DNA of 64,000 nucleotides from Parabacteroides merdae ATCC 43184 (GTDB lineage Bacteria > Bacteroidota > Bacteroidia > Bacteroidales > Tannerellaceae). The stretch is from assembly GCF_025151215.1 (NCBI RefSeq), contig NZ_CP102286.1, positions 1,674,001-1,738,000 on the forward strand, in the 5' to 3' direction. The position numbers and the translations under genes were made by a program. Shown here piece after piece: positions 1 to 8,802 of the stretch. The notes beneath the pieces were generated by a model. That model saw only the letters and a program-made list of their open reading frames with translations, was not told the origin of the DNA and searched no databases. Position 1 is the first letter of the stretch. Every line of letters begins with the position of its first letter.

Positions 1-888
1 AAAACAGAGATCCAACCGCTGATCGGTTCCAAAGAGGGAATCCTGCACATATCGCTGGCATTCTTGAATCCGGGCGATGGCGTGCTGGTTCCCAACCCCG
101 GCTATCCGACCTATAGTTCGGTTAGCAAACTGGTTGAAGCCAATCTGATCCCTTACAAACTGAAAGAAGAATTAGGCTGGCAACCGGACTTCGAAGAACT
201 GGAAAAAATGGATCTCTCGAACGTCAAACTGATGTGGACCAACTACCCCAATATGCCGACAGGAGCTAATGCCAGCATGGAACTGTACGAAAAACTGGTC
301 GCTTTCGGAAAGAAGCACGGAATCATCATTTGCAACGACAACCCGTATAGTTTCATTCTGAACGAACATCCGCTAAGCATCCTGGCCGTACCGGGAGCCA
401 AAGACATCTGTATAGAAATGAACTCCATGAGTAAAGCGCACAATATGCCAGGCTGGCGTATGGCAATGCTCGCTTCCAATGCCCAATTCGTACAGTGGGT
501 CCTGAAAGTAAAAAGCAATATCGATTCCGGACAGTTCAAGCCGATGCAATATGCGGCCGTCGAAGCATTGAGCGCACCGAAGGAATGGTATGACAATATG
601 AACCGTGTATACCGCAGTCGCCGTGATCTCGCCGGACAGATCATGCACACGTTGGGATGCGAATACGACGAAAAGCAGGTAGGTATGTTCCTTTGGGGGA
701 AAATCCCAGCCGGAGCAGAAGGCAGCGAAGCAATAGCCGACAGAGTCCTGTACGAAGCCAACGTATTTCTAACGCCGGGATTTATCTTTGGCAACCTGGG
801 CGAACGTTACATCCGTATCTCGCTCTGCTGTAAAAACGAGACATTGGAAGAAGCTTTGAAGAGAATAAAAAAGATTTATGATTTATAG
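1..888 (+). CDS. PLP-dependent class I/II aminotransferase, 5' end missing
   Basis: The frame is open from base 1, so the gene starts upstream; 295 residues are visible. The fold-type I signature is present: SMSKAHNMPGWRMA, with the probable Schiff-base lysine at codon 433-435. NPGYPTY and the Asn/Pro-rich NYPNMPTGA loop near the start are typical of the AspC / LL-diaminopimelate aminotransferase-like branch. It lies directly before a DAHP synthase-chorismate mutase and a prephenate dehydrogenase, so a transaminase for aromatic amino acids (or prephenate) is the likely role; the exact substrate cannot be read from sequence. The last codons (IYDL and stop) fall inside the left arm of a 28-bp inverted repeat. 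Confidence 0.85.
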   Translation, partial: KTEIQPLIGSKEGILHISLAFLNPGDGVLVPNPGYPTYSSVSKLVEANLIPYKLKEELGWQPDFEELEKMDLSNVKLMWTNYPNMPTGANASMELYEKLVAFGKKHGIIICNDNPYSFILNEHPLSILAVPGAKDICIEMNSMSKAHNMPGWRMAMLASNAQFVQWVLKVKSNIDSGQFKPMQYAAVEALSAPKEWYDNMNRVYRSRRDLAGQIMHTLGCEYDEKQVGMFLWGKIPAGAEGSEAIADRVLYEANVFLTPGFIFGNLGERYIRISLCCKNETLEEALKRIKKIYDL

Positions 889-956
889 TTTATGATTTAT
901 GTATCACCATCCAATCATATTCTCAAATCATAAATCATAAACTATAAATCATAAAT
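874..956. repeat. Perfect 28-bp inverted repeat between aminotransferase and aroF
   Basis: Arms 874-901 and 929-956 are exact reverse complements, built from ATTTATGATTTATAG-like words, with a 27-nt loop. The left arm begins inside the preceding gene and contains its stop codon. Related half-copies occur at about 27335-27365 and 32380-32408. There is no T-tract, so this is more likely an intergenic palindromic repeat than an intrinsic terminator. Confidence 0.85.
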
Positions 957-975
957 TACAAATCATCATACAGTC

Positions 976-2046
976 ATGGAAATGGAATTAGAATCAATCA
1001 TGTTACCCGGTATAGACCCGCAACGTCCTATTGTAATCGCCGGTCCGTGTAGCGCTGAGACAGAAGAGCAAGTAATGGAAACGGCCAGAGGAATCGCAGA
1101 CAAAGGCATCAAGTTGTTCCGCGCAGGAATCTGGAAACCTCGTACCAAACCGGGTGGATTCGAAGGAATTGGTGCAGAAGGCTTGCAATGGTTGAAACGG
1201 GTAAAAAAGGAAACAGGTATGTATGTGGCTACCGAAGTGGCAACGAAAGACCATGTTTTCGAAGCATTGAAAGCAGGGATCGACGTGTTGTGGATCGGAG
1301 CCCGTACAACGGTTAATCCGTTCGCCGTACAGGAGATCGCCGATGCACTGAAAGGAGTAGATGTTCCTGTCTTGATCAAGAACCCGGTCAATCCGGATTT
1401 GGAACTGTGGATCGGAGCTTTCCAGCGTCTCTATGGTGCCGGTATCCGTCGTCTGGGAGCCATCCATCGCGGTTTCAGCTCTTATGATAAGAAGATGTAC
1501 CGCAACCTCCCGCTCTGGCATATCCCCATCGAACTTCGTCGCCGCATGCCGAACCTGCCTATTTTCTGTGATCCGAGCCATATCGGAGGCAAACGCGAAC
1601 TGATCGCTCCTCTCTGCCAGCAGGCTATGGACTTGAGTTTCGATGGTTTGATCATCGAATCGCATTGCAACCCCGATTGCGCTTGGAGCGACGCTTCACA
1701 GCAGATCACACCGGATGTATTGGATTACGTTCTGAATTTATTGGTTATCCGCGACTCCAACCAGACAACGGAAAACTTGGCTGAACTCCGCCGCCAGATC
1801 GATGGTATCGACGAACAACTACTGGAACTGCTGGCTAAACGTATGCGTATCTCCCGCGAGATCGGCGTGTACAAAAAAGAGCACAATATGCCAATCCTGC
1901 AATCACCGCGCTACAGCGAAATTCTGGAAAAGCGTTCCAATATGGGTGAACAGATGGATTTGAGTACGGACTTTGTAAAAGAAATCTTGAAAGAAATCCA
2001 TGAAGAATCCGTCCGCCAGCAGATGATCATCATGAATGAACAATAA
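976..2046 (+). CDS. aroF: Bifunctional 3-deoxy-7-phosphoheptulonate synthase / chorismate mutase
   Basis: The 356-residue protein joins two shikimate-pathway activities. The N-terminal about 260 residues form a DAHP synthase barrel of the short KDO8P-synthase-like class (IAGPCSAETEEQV near residue 16; KPRTKPGGFEG near 50; DPSHIGGKRE near 197). The C-terminal about 90 residues are an all-helical AroQ-type chorismate mutase (LRRQIDGIDEQLLELLAKRM, then ISREIGVYKKE). The order aminotransferase, DAHPS-CM, prephenate dehydrogenase suggests a Phe/Tyr operon. In such fusions the mutase domain can serve as the feedback sensor (family knowledge). The symbol is a functional label; related genes are also called aroA(G)-aroQ. 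Confidence 0.93.
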   Translation: MEMELESIMLPGIDPQRPIVIAGPCSAETEEQVMETARGIADKGIKLFRAGIWKPRTKPGGFEGIGAEGLQWLKRVKKETGMYVATEVATKDHVFEALKAGIDVLWIGARTTVNPFAVQEIADALKGVDVPVLIKNPVNPDLELWIGAFQRLYGAGIRRLGAIHRGFSSYDKKMYRNLPLWHIPIELRRRMPNLPIFCDPSHIGGKRELIAPLCQQAMDLSFDGLIIESHCNPDCAWSDASQQITPDVLDYVLNLLVIRDSNQTTENLAELRRQIDGIDEQLLELLAKRMRISREIGVYKKEHNMPILQSPRYSEILEKRSNMGEQMDLSTDFVKEILKEIHEESVRQQMIIMNEQ

Positions 2047-2116
2047 TAATAATGTGCCAATGAGCTAATATGCCAATGGGACATTCTCTTTAATTGGTAC
2101 ATTGGCACATTATTAT
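2046..2116. repeat. 17-bp inverted repeat with GTGCCAATG words
   Basis: Arms 2046-2062 and 2100-2116 are exact complements and start at the last base of the aroF stop codon. Further GCCAATG copies lie inside the loop (about 2071-2078). This is one of several palindromic intergenic repeat families between co-directional genes in the window. Confidence 0.75.
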
Positions 2117-2148
2117 GGACACATTAATACATTAAACAATTACTGATA

Positions 2149-2922
2149 ATGAAAATATTGATATTGGGTGCAGGGAAGATGGGATCTTTCTTCACCGATT
2201 TACTTAGTTTTGAACATGAAGTAGCCGTACTTGAGAGCGATCCGAAACGGATGCGTTTCATATACAACGCCCTTCGCCTACAGAAGCCGGAAGAAGTTGC
2301 CGAATTCAAACCCGAATTAGTCATCAATTGCGTGACACTAAGCTATACGATCGAAGCATTCAAGAGTGTCATGCCTTACCTGCAGCCATACTGTATCATC
2401 TCGGATATTGCATCGGTCAAGACACACCTGAAAGAATTTTACGAAACATGTGGCTTCCCGTATGTTTCTACCCACCCGATGTTTGGTCCGACATTCGCCA
2501 ATTTGGGACAACTGGAGAAAGAAAATACGATCATTATCTCCGAAGGGGATCATCTGGGAAAAATATTCTTCAAAGATATCTATTCCAGCCTGCGCCTACA
2601 TATCTGCGAATATACTTTCGAAGAACATGACAAAGTCGTGGCTTATTCGCTCGGTATTCCGTTTGCATCCACAATGGTATTCGCTGCCACGATGAAACAC
2701 CAGGATGCTCCGGGTACAACTTTCAAACGTCACATGAAGATAGCCAGAGGCCTGCTTTCCGAAGACGACTATCTATTGACGGAAATCCTTTTCAACCCGC
2801 GCACACCTCATCAGATCGCACGCATTCAAGAGGAACTGGATATCTTGCAGGAAATTATCAAAAACAAAGATTCGGAAAGAATGAAAGAATACCTGACCAA
2901 GATCAGGAAGAATATCGAATAA
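2149..2922 (+). CDS. tyrA: Prephenate dehydrogenase
   Basis: The 257-residue NAD(P)-dependent dehydrogenase starts with a Rossmann glycine motif (ILGAGKMGSF, residues 4-13). It then has the TyrA-type STHPMFGPT-like segment (VSTHPMFGPTFANL near residues 103-116) around the active-site His. It converts prephenate to 4-hydroxyphenylpyruvate for tyrosine. The length suits a catalytic domain without ACT or mutase fusion; the mutase is fused to the upstream DAHP synthase. It closes the aromatic gene cluster and is followed by a strong stem-loop. Confidence 0.88.
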   Translation: MKILILGAGKMGSFFTDLLSFEHEVAVLESDPKRMRFIYNALRLQKPEEVAEFKPELVINCVTLSYTIEAFKSVMPYLQPYCIISDIASVKTHLKEFYETCGFPYVSTHPMFGPTFANLGQLEKENTIIISEGDHLGKIFFKDIYSSLRLHICEYTFEEHDKVVAYSLGIPFASTMVFAATMKHQDAPGTTFKRHMKIARGLLSEDDYLLTEILFNPRTPHQIARIQEELDILQEIIKNKDSERMKEYLTKIRKNIE

Positions 2923-2971
2923 TACAGTTCAATACACCGCTTTCCAAGATACAATCTGGTAACAACAAATC

Positions 2972-3011
2972 GTTCCACAGCTGTGAGTCGTCCAGCTCAC
3001 ACTTGTGGAAC
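2972..3011 (+). terminator. Stem-loop after tyrA
   Basis: Arms GTTCCACA (2972-2979) and TGTGGAAC (3004-3011), with a second GTGAG/CTCAC stem inside (2983-2987 / 2996-3000), form a long hairpin 50 bp after the stop. No clear T-tract follows, so it may be an mRNA 3' structure or a factor-dependent terminator. Confidence 0.5.
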
Positions 3012-3049
3012 AACTTATTTAATGACTTCATACCATAAAACAAACGATC

Positions 3050-3598
3050 ATGAACAACATCATCCACTTTATGGCAAGACTATCATTGCTATATTCCCTG
3101 TTATGGAGCATTTCCATTCACGCTTATGCACACAGCCGAGATACCGACCCAAACTCCACATATCCGACACCGGACCGTCTTTTCCACATTGCACGTAGCT
3201 TGAACCGCAACCTCGTCTGTTATGATGCCAACCAAACCAATGGCAAACTAGACACCAAAGAACCCATAAAAGTTTACTGGCTGAATCGAGAAATGGAACC
3301 GGGAAAAACTAACGGACTAAGTTTCATACAAAAAAAGATGGCCTACGGCTACAAAGTGGTTTCAATAACAGAACATACTTGCACGATTACCCTAACGGCT
3401 TATCCGGAAAAGAAACTGACGATCTGTAGGGAGGGAGATCACTTCGTCTGCCATGTCAAGATAGACAATCGGCAGGCTATCCTACAATCTTTGTATGTCA
3501 AGGCCAGCCCCAACAATCCGCTAAATGTGGAATACGTGGAACTGCAAGGCATAACAACCGATACTGGCGTCCCTGTTACGGAAAAGGTCAGCAAATAA
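3050..3598 (+). CDS. DUF4833 family exported protein
   Basis: The 182-residue protein has an N-terminal hydrophobic signal (about residues 7-27, ending near HAYA), so it is probably periplasmic or surface-exposed. The body matches my memory of the DUF4833 pattern: an NxNLVCYDAN-like opening, then KLDTKEPIKVYWLNRE, then LSFIQKKMAYGYKV. No catalytic motif is recognisable and the function is unknown. It stands alone between tyrA and topB. Confidence 0.7.
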   Translation: MNNIIHFMARLSLLYSLLWSISIHAYAHSRDTDPNSTYPTPDRLFHIARSLNRNLVCYDANQTNGKLDTKEPIKVYWLNREMEPGKTNGLSFIQKKMAYGYKVVSITEHTCTITLTAYPEKKLTICREGDHFVCHVKIDNRQAILQSLYVKASPNNPLNVEYVELQGITTDTGVPVTEKVSK

Positions 3599-3690
3599 AA
3601 AAGAAATACGGTTGCTATCAACGACACAGGTCTTTGAACTTTTTTGCAACTATTTTGCAACTAAAAAATGTAAAAACCGCTTGAAAAGCG

Positions 3691-3698
3691 TATTTTTG
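3691..3698 (+). promoter_or_regulatory. Bacteroidetes -7 box before topB
   Basis: TATTTTTG fits TAnnTTTG and lies 31 bp before the topB ATG. No good -33 TTTG at standard spacing is seen. Confidence 0.5.
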
Positions 3699-3729
3699 TC
3701 CTTGTATTTCAAAAAAGAGTGTTTTACGG

Positions 3730-5808
3730 ATGAAGGTATGTATAGCTGAAAAGCCCAGTGTAGCACGCGAAATTGCAGAAGTTCTCGGGGCAACCAAAAA
3801 GATGAACGGGTATATTGAAGGAAACGGGTATCAGGTAACCTGGACTTTCGGACATCTGTGCACTCTCAAAGAGCCCAATGATTATTCAGAGAACTGGAAA
3901 CGATGGAGTCTAGCTTCCCTCCCAATGATCCCGCCTCGATTCGGGATCAAGTTGATCAGCAACCCGACATACGAACAGCAATTCAAAACAATCGAAGAAC
4001 TGATGCAGAATGCCGAAATGGTTATCAACTGCGGAGATGCCGGCCAGGAAGGAGAACTGATCCAGCGTTGGGTGATGCAAAAGGCTGGCTGTAAATGCCC
4101 GGTCTACCGCCTATGGATATCTTCGTTGACAGAAGAAGCGATCCGCGAAGGTTTTCAACATTTGAAAGAACAGTCCGACTTCACCAAGTTATACGAAGCC
4201 GGTCTTTCCCGCGCCATCGGTGACTGGCTGTTAGGAATGAACGCAACGCGCCTTTATACGCTCCGCTACGGACAAAATCGGCAAGTGCTTTCCATCGGAC
4301 GAGTACAGACACCTACCCTTGCACTCATCGTAAACCGACAAGCCGAAATAGACAACTTTAAGCCGGAACCTTATTGGGAACTGAAAACAGTTTACCGAAA
4401 CACTACTTTCTCGGTTACCAAAGGCAAATTCACGAAGAAAGAGGAAGGAGAAGCTTTCCTGGAAATAGTCCGGCAAAAAGAATTCACCGTCACCGACATA
4501 TCAGAAAAGAAAGGGAAGGAATATGCTCCCCGCCTTTTCGACCTGACTTCGTTGCAGGTGGAATGTAATAAAAAATTTGCTTTCACGGCTGACGATACAT
4601 TGAAGCTGATCCAGTCGCTATACGAAAAGAAAGTGACAACCTACCCGCGTGTCGACACCACTTTTCTAAGTGACGATATCTATCCTAAAGTTCCCAACAC
4701 ACTTAACGGCCTGGTTGACTATATCGACCTGACGGCCTCGCTGTTGAAAGCGAAAATACGGAAAGACAAACGTGTATTCGACAACTCGAAGGTGACAGAC
4801 CACCATGCCATCATCCCGACCGGTGTACCAGCACGTAACCTGACGGACAACGAACGGAAGGTGTACGACCTGGTGGTCCGCCGTTTCATCGCAGCTTTTT
4901 ACCCAGACTGCGAAATCTCGACTACTACGGTATTGGGTAAAGTCGACAAAGTAGATTTCAAGGTAACAGGCAAACAGATACTGAAACCGGGATGGCGCGT
5001 TGTGTTCGGAGCAGAGCAGAAAGACTCGGACGCCGAACCGTCAGATGAAGAAGGCGTACTGCCGGATTTCGTAAAAGGAGAAAGTGGCCCCCACAAACCG
5101 ACATTAGGCGAAAAATGGACACAGCCGCCCAAACCCTACACCGAAGCGACATTGCTCCGCGCCATGGAAACAGCCGGTAAACTTGTGGACAATGACGAAT
5201 TGAGAGACGCATTGAAGGAAAACGGTATAGGCCGTCCTTCCACCCGCGCCGCCATCATCGAGACTTTATTCAAACGCAATTATATCCGCAAGGAACGCAA
5301 GAACCTGTTTCCTACAGCTACCGGTGTGGAACTCATCGACACGATACAGGAAGAGCTGCTGAAAAGCGCCGAACTGACCGGTCTTTGGGAAAAGAAACTA
5401 CGACAAATCGAACGGGGCACCTACGAAGCCCGTACTTTTTTGGAAGAGCTTAAGCTGATGGTCCATCAAGTAGTGATCAACGTCCTCTCCGACCAGACCG
5501 GACGCACCATCACAATCGAGCAGGCTGCTCCGGAGAAGCCCCAAGCCGAAAAGGAGCCGAAAGGGAAAAAAACGCGCAAACCGCGTGCCAAGAAGGAAAA
5601 GACTGCCGGTCAACCGGAATCAACAACCGTTCCTGCAAAGCCGGTATGCCCGATTTGTAAGAAAGGTAGCATCCTGCGTGGGAAAACGGCTTACGGCTGT
5701 TCCGAATATAAAGATGGTTGTACTTTCCGCATGGATTACGCCACCTACGGCGAAGGATTGTCGGATGAGGAATTAGTGAAGGTGATCAGTGGAATCAGAA
5801 AGGATTAA
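3730..5808 (+). CDS. topB: DNA topoisomerase III (type IA)
   Basis: The 692-residue type IA topoisomerase has an N-terminal Toprim domain (KVCIAEKPSVAREIAEVLGA at residue 2; acidic CGDAGQEGELI near 98). The catalytic tyrosine is Y305 in TTYPRVDTTFL. The core carries the DHHAIIPTG and GIGRPSTRA motifs. A Lys/Pro-rich linker (about residues 600-635) leads to a C-terminal zinc-ribbon-like segment (CPICKKGS...CSEYKDGC). It relaxes negative supercoils and decatenates DNA using a single-strand break. The length and full domain set suit the chromosomal TopB rather than the shorter copies found on conjugative elements. Confidence 0.93.
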   Translation: MKVCIAEKPSVAREIAEVLGATKKMNGYIEGNGYQVTWTFGHLCTLKEPNDYSENWKRWSLASLPMIPPRFGIKLISNPTYEQQFKTIEELMQNAEMVINCGDAGQEGELIQRWVMQKAGCKCPVYRLWISSLTEEAIREGFQHLKEQSDFTKLYEAGLSRAIGDWLLGMNATRLYTLRYGQNRQVLSIGRVQTPTLALIVNRQAEIDNFKPEPYWELKTVYRNTTFSVTKGKFTKKEEGEAFLEIVRQKEFTVTDISEKKGKEYAPRLFDLTSLQVECNKKFAFTADDTLKLIQSLYEKKVTTYPRVDTTFLSDDIYPKVPNTLNGLVDYIDLTASLLKAKIRKDKRVFDNSKVTDHHAIIPTGVPARNLTDNERKVYDLVVRRFIAAFYPDCEISTTTVLGKVDKVDFKVTGKQILKPGWRVVFGAEQKDSDAEPSDEEGVLPDFVKGESGPHKPTLGEKWTQPPKPYTEATLLRAMETAGKLVDNDELRDALKENGIGRPSTRAAIIETLFKRNYIRKERKNLFPTATGVELIDTIQEELLKSAELTGLWEKKLRQIERGTYEARTFLEELKLMVHQVVINVLSDQTGRTITIEQAAPEKPQAEKEPKGKKTRKPRAKKEKTAGQPESTTVPAKPVCPICKKGSILRGKTAYGCSEYKDGCTFRMDYATYGEGLSDEELVKVISGIRKD

Positions 5809-5922
5809 ACCGACAAATTGGTTTACACTTTCTTTACGACAAATCAAATATGAAAACATAATTAATAAAGAACTACAAAGTATTTTAAAACAAAATGGGA
5901 TTTAATAATTAATCTAAAATCA

Positions 5923-6414
5923 ATGAAAGAAGAATGGTTCCCTTTGGTTGATGAAAAGGGAGAGACAATAGGAAAAGCTACCCGTAAGGAGTGCCATAAC
6001 GGATCGAAAATGTTACATCCGGTAGTGCACCTGCATATTTTCAATAAAGCAGGTGACCTCTACCTACAAAAGCGTTCGATAAACAAAGATATCCAACCCG
6101 GTAAATGGGATACAGCAGTAGGGGGGCATATTGACTACGGAGAGACGGTCGAAGATGCCCTTCACCGGGAAGTACGGGAAGAATTAGGGATAACAGATTT
6201 CATCCCGCAATTCATCACCCGTTATGTATTCGAATCGGCTATAGAAAAAGAGTTAGTCAACACCTACCGTACCATTTACGACGGTCCGGTCATCCCTGAC
6301 CCTTCCGAACTGGACGGTGGACGTTTCTGGTCTCCTTCCGAAATCCTCGAAAATATGGGAAAAGGAATTTTCACACCCAACTTCGAAGATGAATATAAAC
6401 GGTTATTCATGTAA
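5923..6414 (+). CDS. NUDIX hydrolase
   Basis: The 163-residue protein carries a complete Nudix box: GHIDYGE, then REVREELGI, matching GX5EX7REUXEEXGU. The N-terminal WFPLVDEKGETIGKATR and HPVVHLHIFN pattern resembles the isopentenyl-diphosphate isomerase-like / YfcD subgroup that acts on small nucleoside or prenyl diphosphates. The substrate cannot be set from sequence. It is followed after 20 bp by the AICAR transformylase on the same strand, so co-transcription is possible. Confidence 0.88.
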   Translation: MKEEWFPLVDEKGETIGKATRKECHNGSKMLHPVVHLHIFNKAGDLYLQKRSINKDIQPGKWDTAVGGHIDYGETVEDALHREVREELGITDFIPQFITRYVFESAIEKELVNTYRTIYDGPVIPDPSELDGGRFWSPSEILENMGKGIFTPNFEDEYKRLFM

Positions 6415-6434
6415 ACTACAAAAACACTAAAACA

Positions 6435-7610
6435 ATGGCAAAAGAATTAGAACTCAAGTACGGCTGTAACCCCAACCAGAAGCCGTCGCGCATTTTCATG
6501 CAGCAAGGGGAGCTGCCCATAGAAGTCTTGAACGGACGTCCCGGATATATCAACTTCCTGGATGCTTTCAACAGCTGGCAATTAGTAAAAGAACTGAAAG
6601 AAGCAACCGGACTGCCCGCCGCCGCTTCCTTCAAGCACGTAAGTCCGGCAGGAGCCGCCGTAGGTATCGAGATGAACGATACGTTGAAGAAAATCTATTT
6701 TGTGGACGATCTTCCACTCACTCCGCTTGCAACCGCCTATGCTCGCGCCCGCGGTGCCGACCGTATGTCGTCCTACGGCGACTTCATCGCACTCAGCGAC
6801 ATATGCGACGAAGCGACTGCACGCCTCATCAACCGCGAAGTTTCCGATGGCGTCATTGCTCCCGACTATACGTTGGAAGCGCTTGAAATCTTGAAAAATA
6901 AACGGAAAGGCACTTATAATATCATCAAAATCGATCCAGACTACTGCCCCGCTCCTATCGAACACAAAGATGTTTTCGGCATCACATTCGAACAGGGACG
7001 TAACGAGATCAAATTAGACGAAAACCTGCTAACCAACATCCCGACCCTGAACAAAAATTTCCCAGACGAAGCGAAACGCGACCTGATCATCGCCCTTATC
7101 ACACTGAAATATACGCAGAGCAACTCAGTCTGCTACGTTAAGGACGGACAGGCCATCGGTATCGGTGCCGGCCAGCAAAGCCGTATCCACTGTACCCGTC
7201 TGGCGGGCAACAAGGCAGATATCTGGTACTTACGCCAGCATCCGAAAGTAATGAATCTGCCTTGGATCGAGAAGATCCGTCGTGCAGACCGAGACAACAC
7301 GATCGACGTCTACATCAGCGATGACCACGAAGATGTTTTGGCCGACGGTATCTGGCAACGGTTTTTCACTGAAAAACCGGAAATCCTGACACGCGAAGAA
7401 AAACGTGCCTGGCTGGACACACTTAAAGGCGTTTCATTGGGCTCCGACGCCTTTTTCCCCTTCGGTGACAATATCGAACGAGCACACAAAAGCGGCGTAG
7501 ATTATATCGCACAGGCAGGCGGTTCCGTCCGTGACGATCATGTGATCGACACGTGTGACAAATACGGCATCGCAATGGCATTCACAGGTGTACGGTTGTT
7601 TCACCATTAA
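6435..7610 (+). CDS. Stand-alone AICAR transformylase (PurH C-domain-like)
   Basis: The 391 residues correspond to the formyltransferase half of PurH. The Lys-His catalytic motif KHVSPAGAAVG is at K67-H68. YTQSNSVCYVKDGQAIGIGA and the C-terminal SDAFFPFGDNIERA ... GGSVRDDHVID regions match the AICARFT fold. The N-terminal IMP cyclohydrolase domain is absent and the N-terminus starts directly at the transformylase fold. It would convert AICAR to FAICAR with 10-formyl-THF in purine synthesis. A second, full PurH is probably encoded elsewhere (inference). Confidence 0.88.
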   Translation: MAKELELKYGCNPNQKPSRIFMQQGELPIEVLNGRPGYINFLDAFNSWQLVKELKEATGLPAAASFKHVSPAGAAVGIEMNDTLKKIYFVDDLPLTPLATAYARARGADRMSSYGDFIALSDICDEATARLINREVSDGVIAPDYTLEALEILKNKRKGTYNIIKIDPDYCPAPIEHKDVFGITFEQGRNEIKLDENLLTNIPTLNKNFPDEAKRDLIIALITLKYTQSNSVCYVKDGQAIGIGAGQQSRIHCTRLAGNKADIWYLRQHPKVMNLPWIEKIRRADRDNTIDVYISDDHEDVLADGIWQRFFTEKPEILTREEKRAWLDTLKGVSLGSDAFFPFGDNIERAHKSGVDYIAQAGGSVRDDHVIDTCDKYGIAMAFTGVRLFHH

Positions 7611-7650
7611 CAAGGGAATTCTTGTTTTTAAAACATTAGTGTTTTTCACA

Positions 7651-7816
7651 TTTGGTTCTTCGTCAATTAAGAGGTAACACTTGACAACCAAAGTTCAACA
7701 AATAAAGAAGTTTGAATGAAATCAATAGAGAATGATATACTTCTACATGCAATTGAATAAACCAATGAATAGCAAAATACAATAAATAGAAACCTCTAAA
7801 TTGACGAAGAACCAAA
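7651..7816. mobile_element. 166-bp MITE-like element with 25-bp terminal inverted repeats
   Basis: Termini 7651-7675 and 7792-7816 are reverse complements at 24 of 25 positions (TTTGGTTCTTCGTCAATT core). The 116-bp AT-rich interior has no ORF. The ends recall ISL3-family termini (from memory, unverified). No clear target duplication flanks it. It fills most of the gap between the AICAR transformylase and the DUF2971 gene. Confidence 0.6.
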
Positions 7817-7909
7817 GATTTTATGGAAAAACACGTATTCTGCCCTACGCTTGAACCTCAAGAGGGCATTTAAGCAGCTTCCAGTAAAAAACTACTCGTC
7901 CTTATAAAA

Positions 7910-8704
7910 TTACTCCTCCAACATCCCTTCCAAATAACGGTCGGGAGCTAACCCTATGCTCTGGAGGAATCCCGCCAGAGCGCTATATGTTAAACTATTC
8001 TCCGACAAGTTCATCAAGGCAATCCGGCGGAGACATCCGAACGGGATCGCATAATCCACATAAGGGACCAAGTTAGCCCCTATAAAATCATATCCCGCTT
8101 CTACCGGATCACAAAATTGTACAAGCCGCCATTCCTGTTCAGAGGCCCAACAAGGTTCCCGCACTTCCAGGCAAGCATTGCAAAGCATCGAGAAGAAACG
8201 TGAATCCCGCTTGAACCCGGTATGCTCTTCATCATAAAAGAATTTGTCATATTCCCGCCTCATCTGCGAGACAAACGCGTTCAGATTCTCCTCCTCATTA
8301 TATTTGCAACGGAGCAAGTATTTTTCCTCCGACAAACTATACTCACCTAGTGCCCCGTAATCGAAAGTCAGCCGCAAACAGGAAGTATCCTTTTCCTTCA
8401 CACCGGAAGGGATTTCCAAATTCTGGTAAAGGGAAAGAGCGTACATCTCCACCTCCGGTCCGATAAGCATCCGGCGGTTCTCCCGGAAAAAAGGAATATT
8501 TTGTTTACTAAGCTCCGGCCCGATGCCTTTTTGCTCTTCATGCAACACGATCGAACGGCGAAGCAGGGACAAACCGTATCCGATTACTTCGTCCGACTTG
8601 GCATACAACAAATTAGGAACATGCAAGGTGAATGTTCCCGGCGTCTTCGACTCCTTGCATCCGCGAACAAAGGATTCTATTGAAACATAGGAATATAAAT
8701 CCAT
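7910..8704 (-). CDS. DUF2971-like protein
   Basis: The 264-residue cytosolic protein opens with LYSYVSIESFVRGCKESKT and has an internal WASEQEWRLVQF-type motif near residues 188-199, as in DUF2971 proteins. Some members of that group sit in defence or stress loci, but nothing here supports that. It has no signal peptide or membrane segment. It is divergent from the DUF362 gene and shares a 98-bp promoter region with it. The function is unknown. Confidence 0.6.
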   Translation of the reverse strand: MDLYSYVSIESFVRGCKESKTPGTFTLHVPNLLYAKSDEVIGYGLSLLRRSIVLHEEQKGIGPELSKQNIPFFRENRRMLIGPEVEMYALSLYQNLEIPSGVKEKDTSCLRLTFDYGALGEYSLSEEKYLLRCKYNEEENLNAFVSQMRREYDKFFYDEEHTGFKRDSRFFSMLCNACLEVREPCWASEQEWRLVQFCDPVEAGYDFIGANLVPYVDYAIPFGCLRRIALMNLSENSLTYSALAGFLQSIGLAPDRYLEGMLEE

Positions 8705-8726
8705 CTTTTATGATTTTTTTGGACGT

Positions 8727-8734
8727 CAAATATA
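8727..8734 (-). promoter_or_regulatory. -7 box for the DUF2971 gene
   Basis: The minus strand reads TATATTTG, 22 bp before the start codon at 8704. Confidence 0.5.
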
Positions 8735-8755
8735 CAATTTATATTAGAGATTATC

Positions 8756-8763
8756 TACCTTTG
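8756..8763 (+). promoter_or_regulatory. -7 box for the DUF362-polyferredoxin operon
   Basis: TACCTTTG fits TAnnTTTG, 39 bp before the ATG at 8803, and is divergent to the DUF2971 promoter. Confidence 0.55.
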
Positions 8764-8802
8764 TTAAAACTTTTATAAACTACATAAAACCAATAAAACA
8801 AA

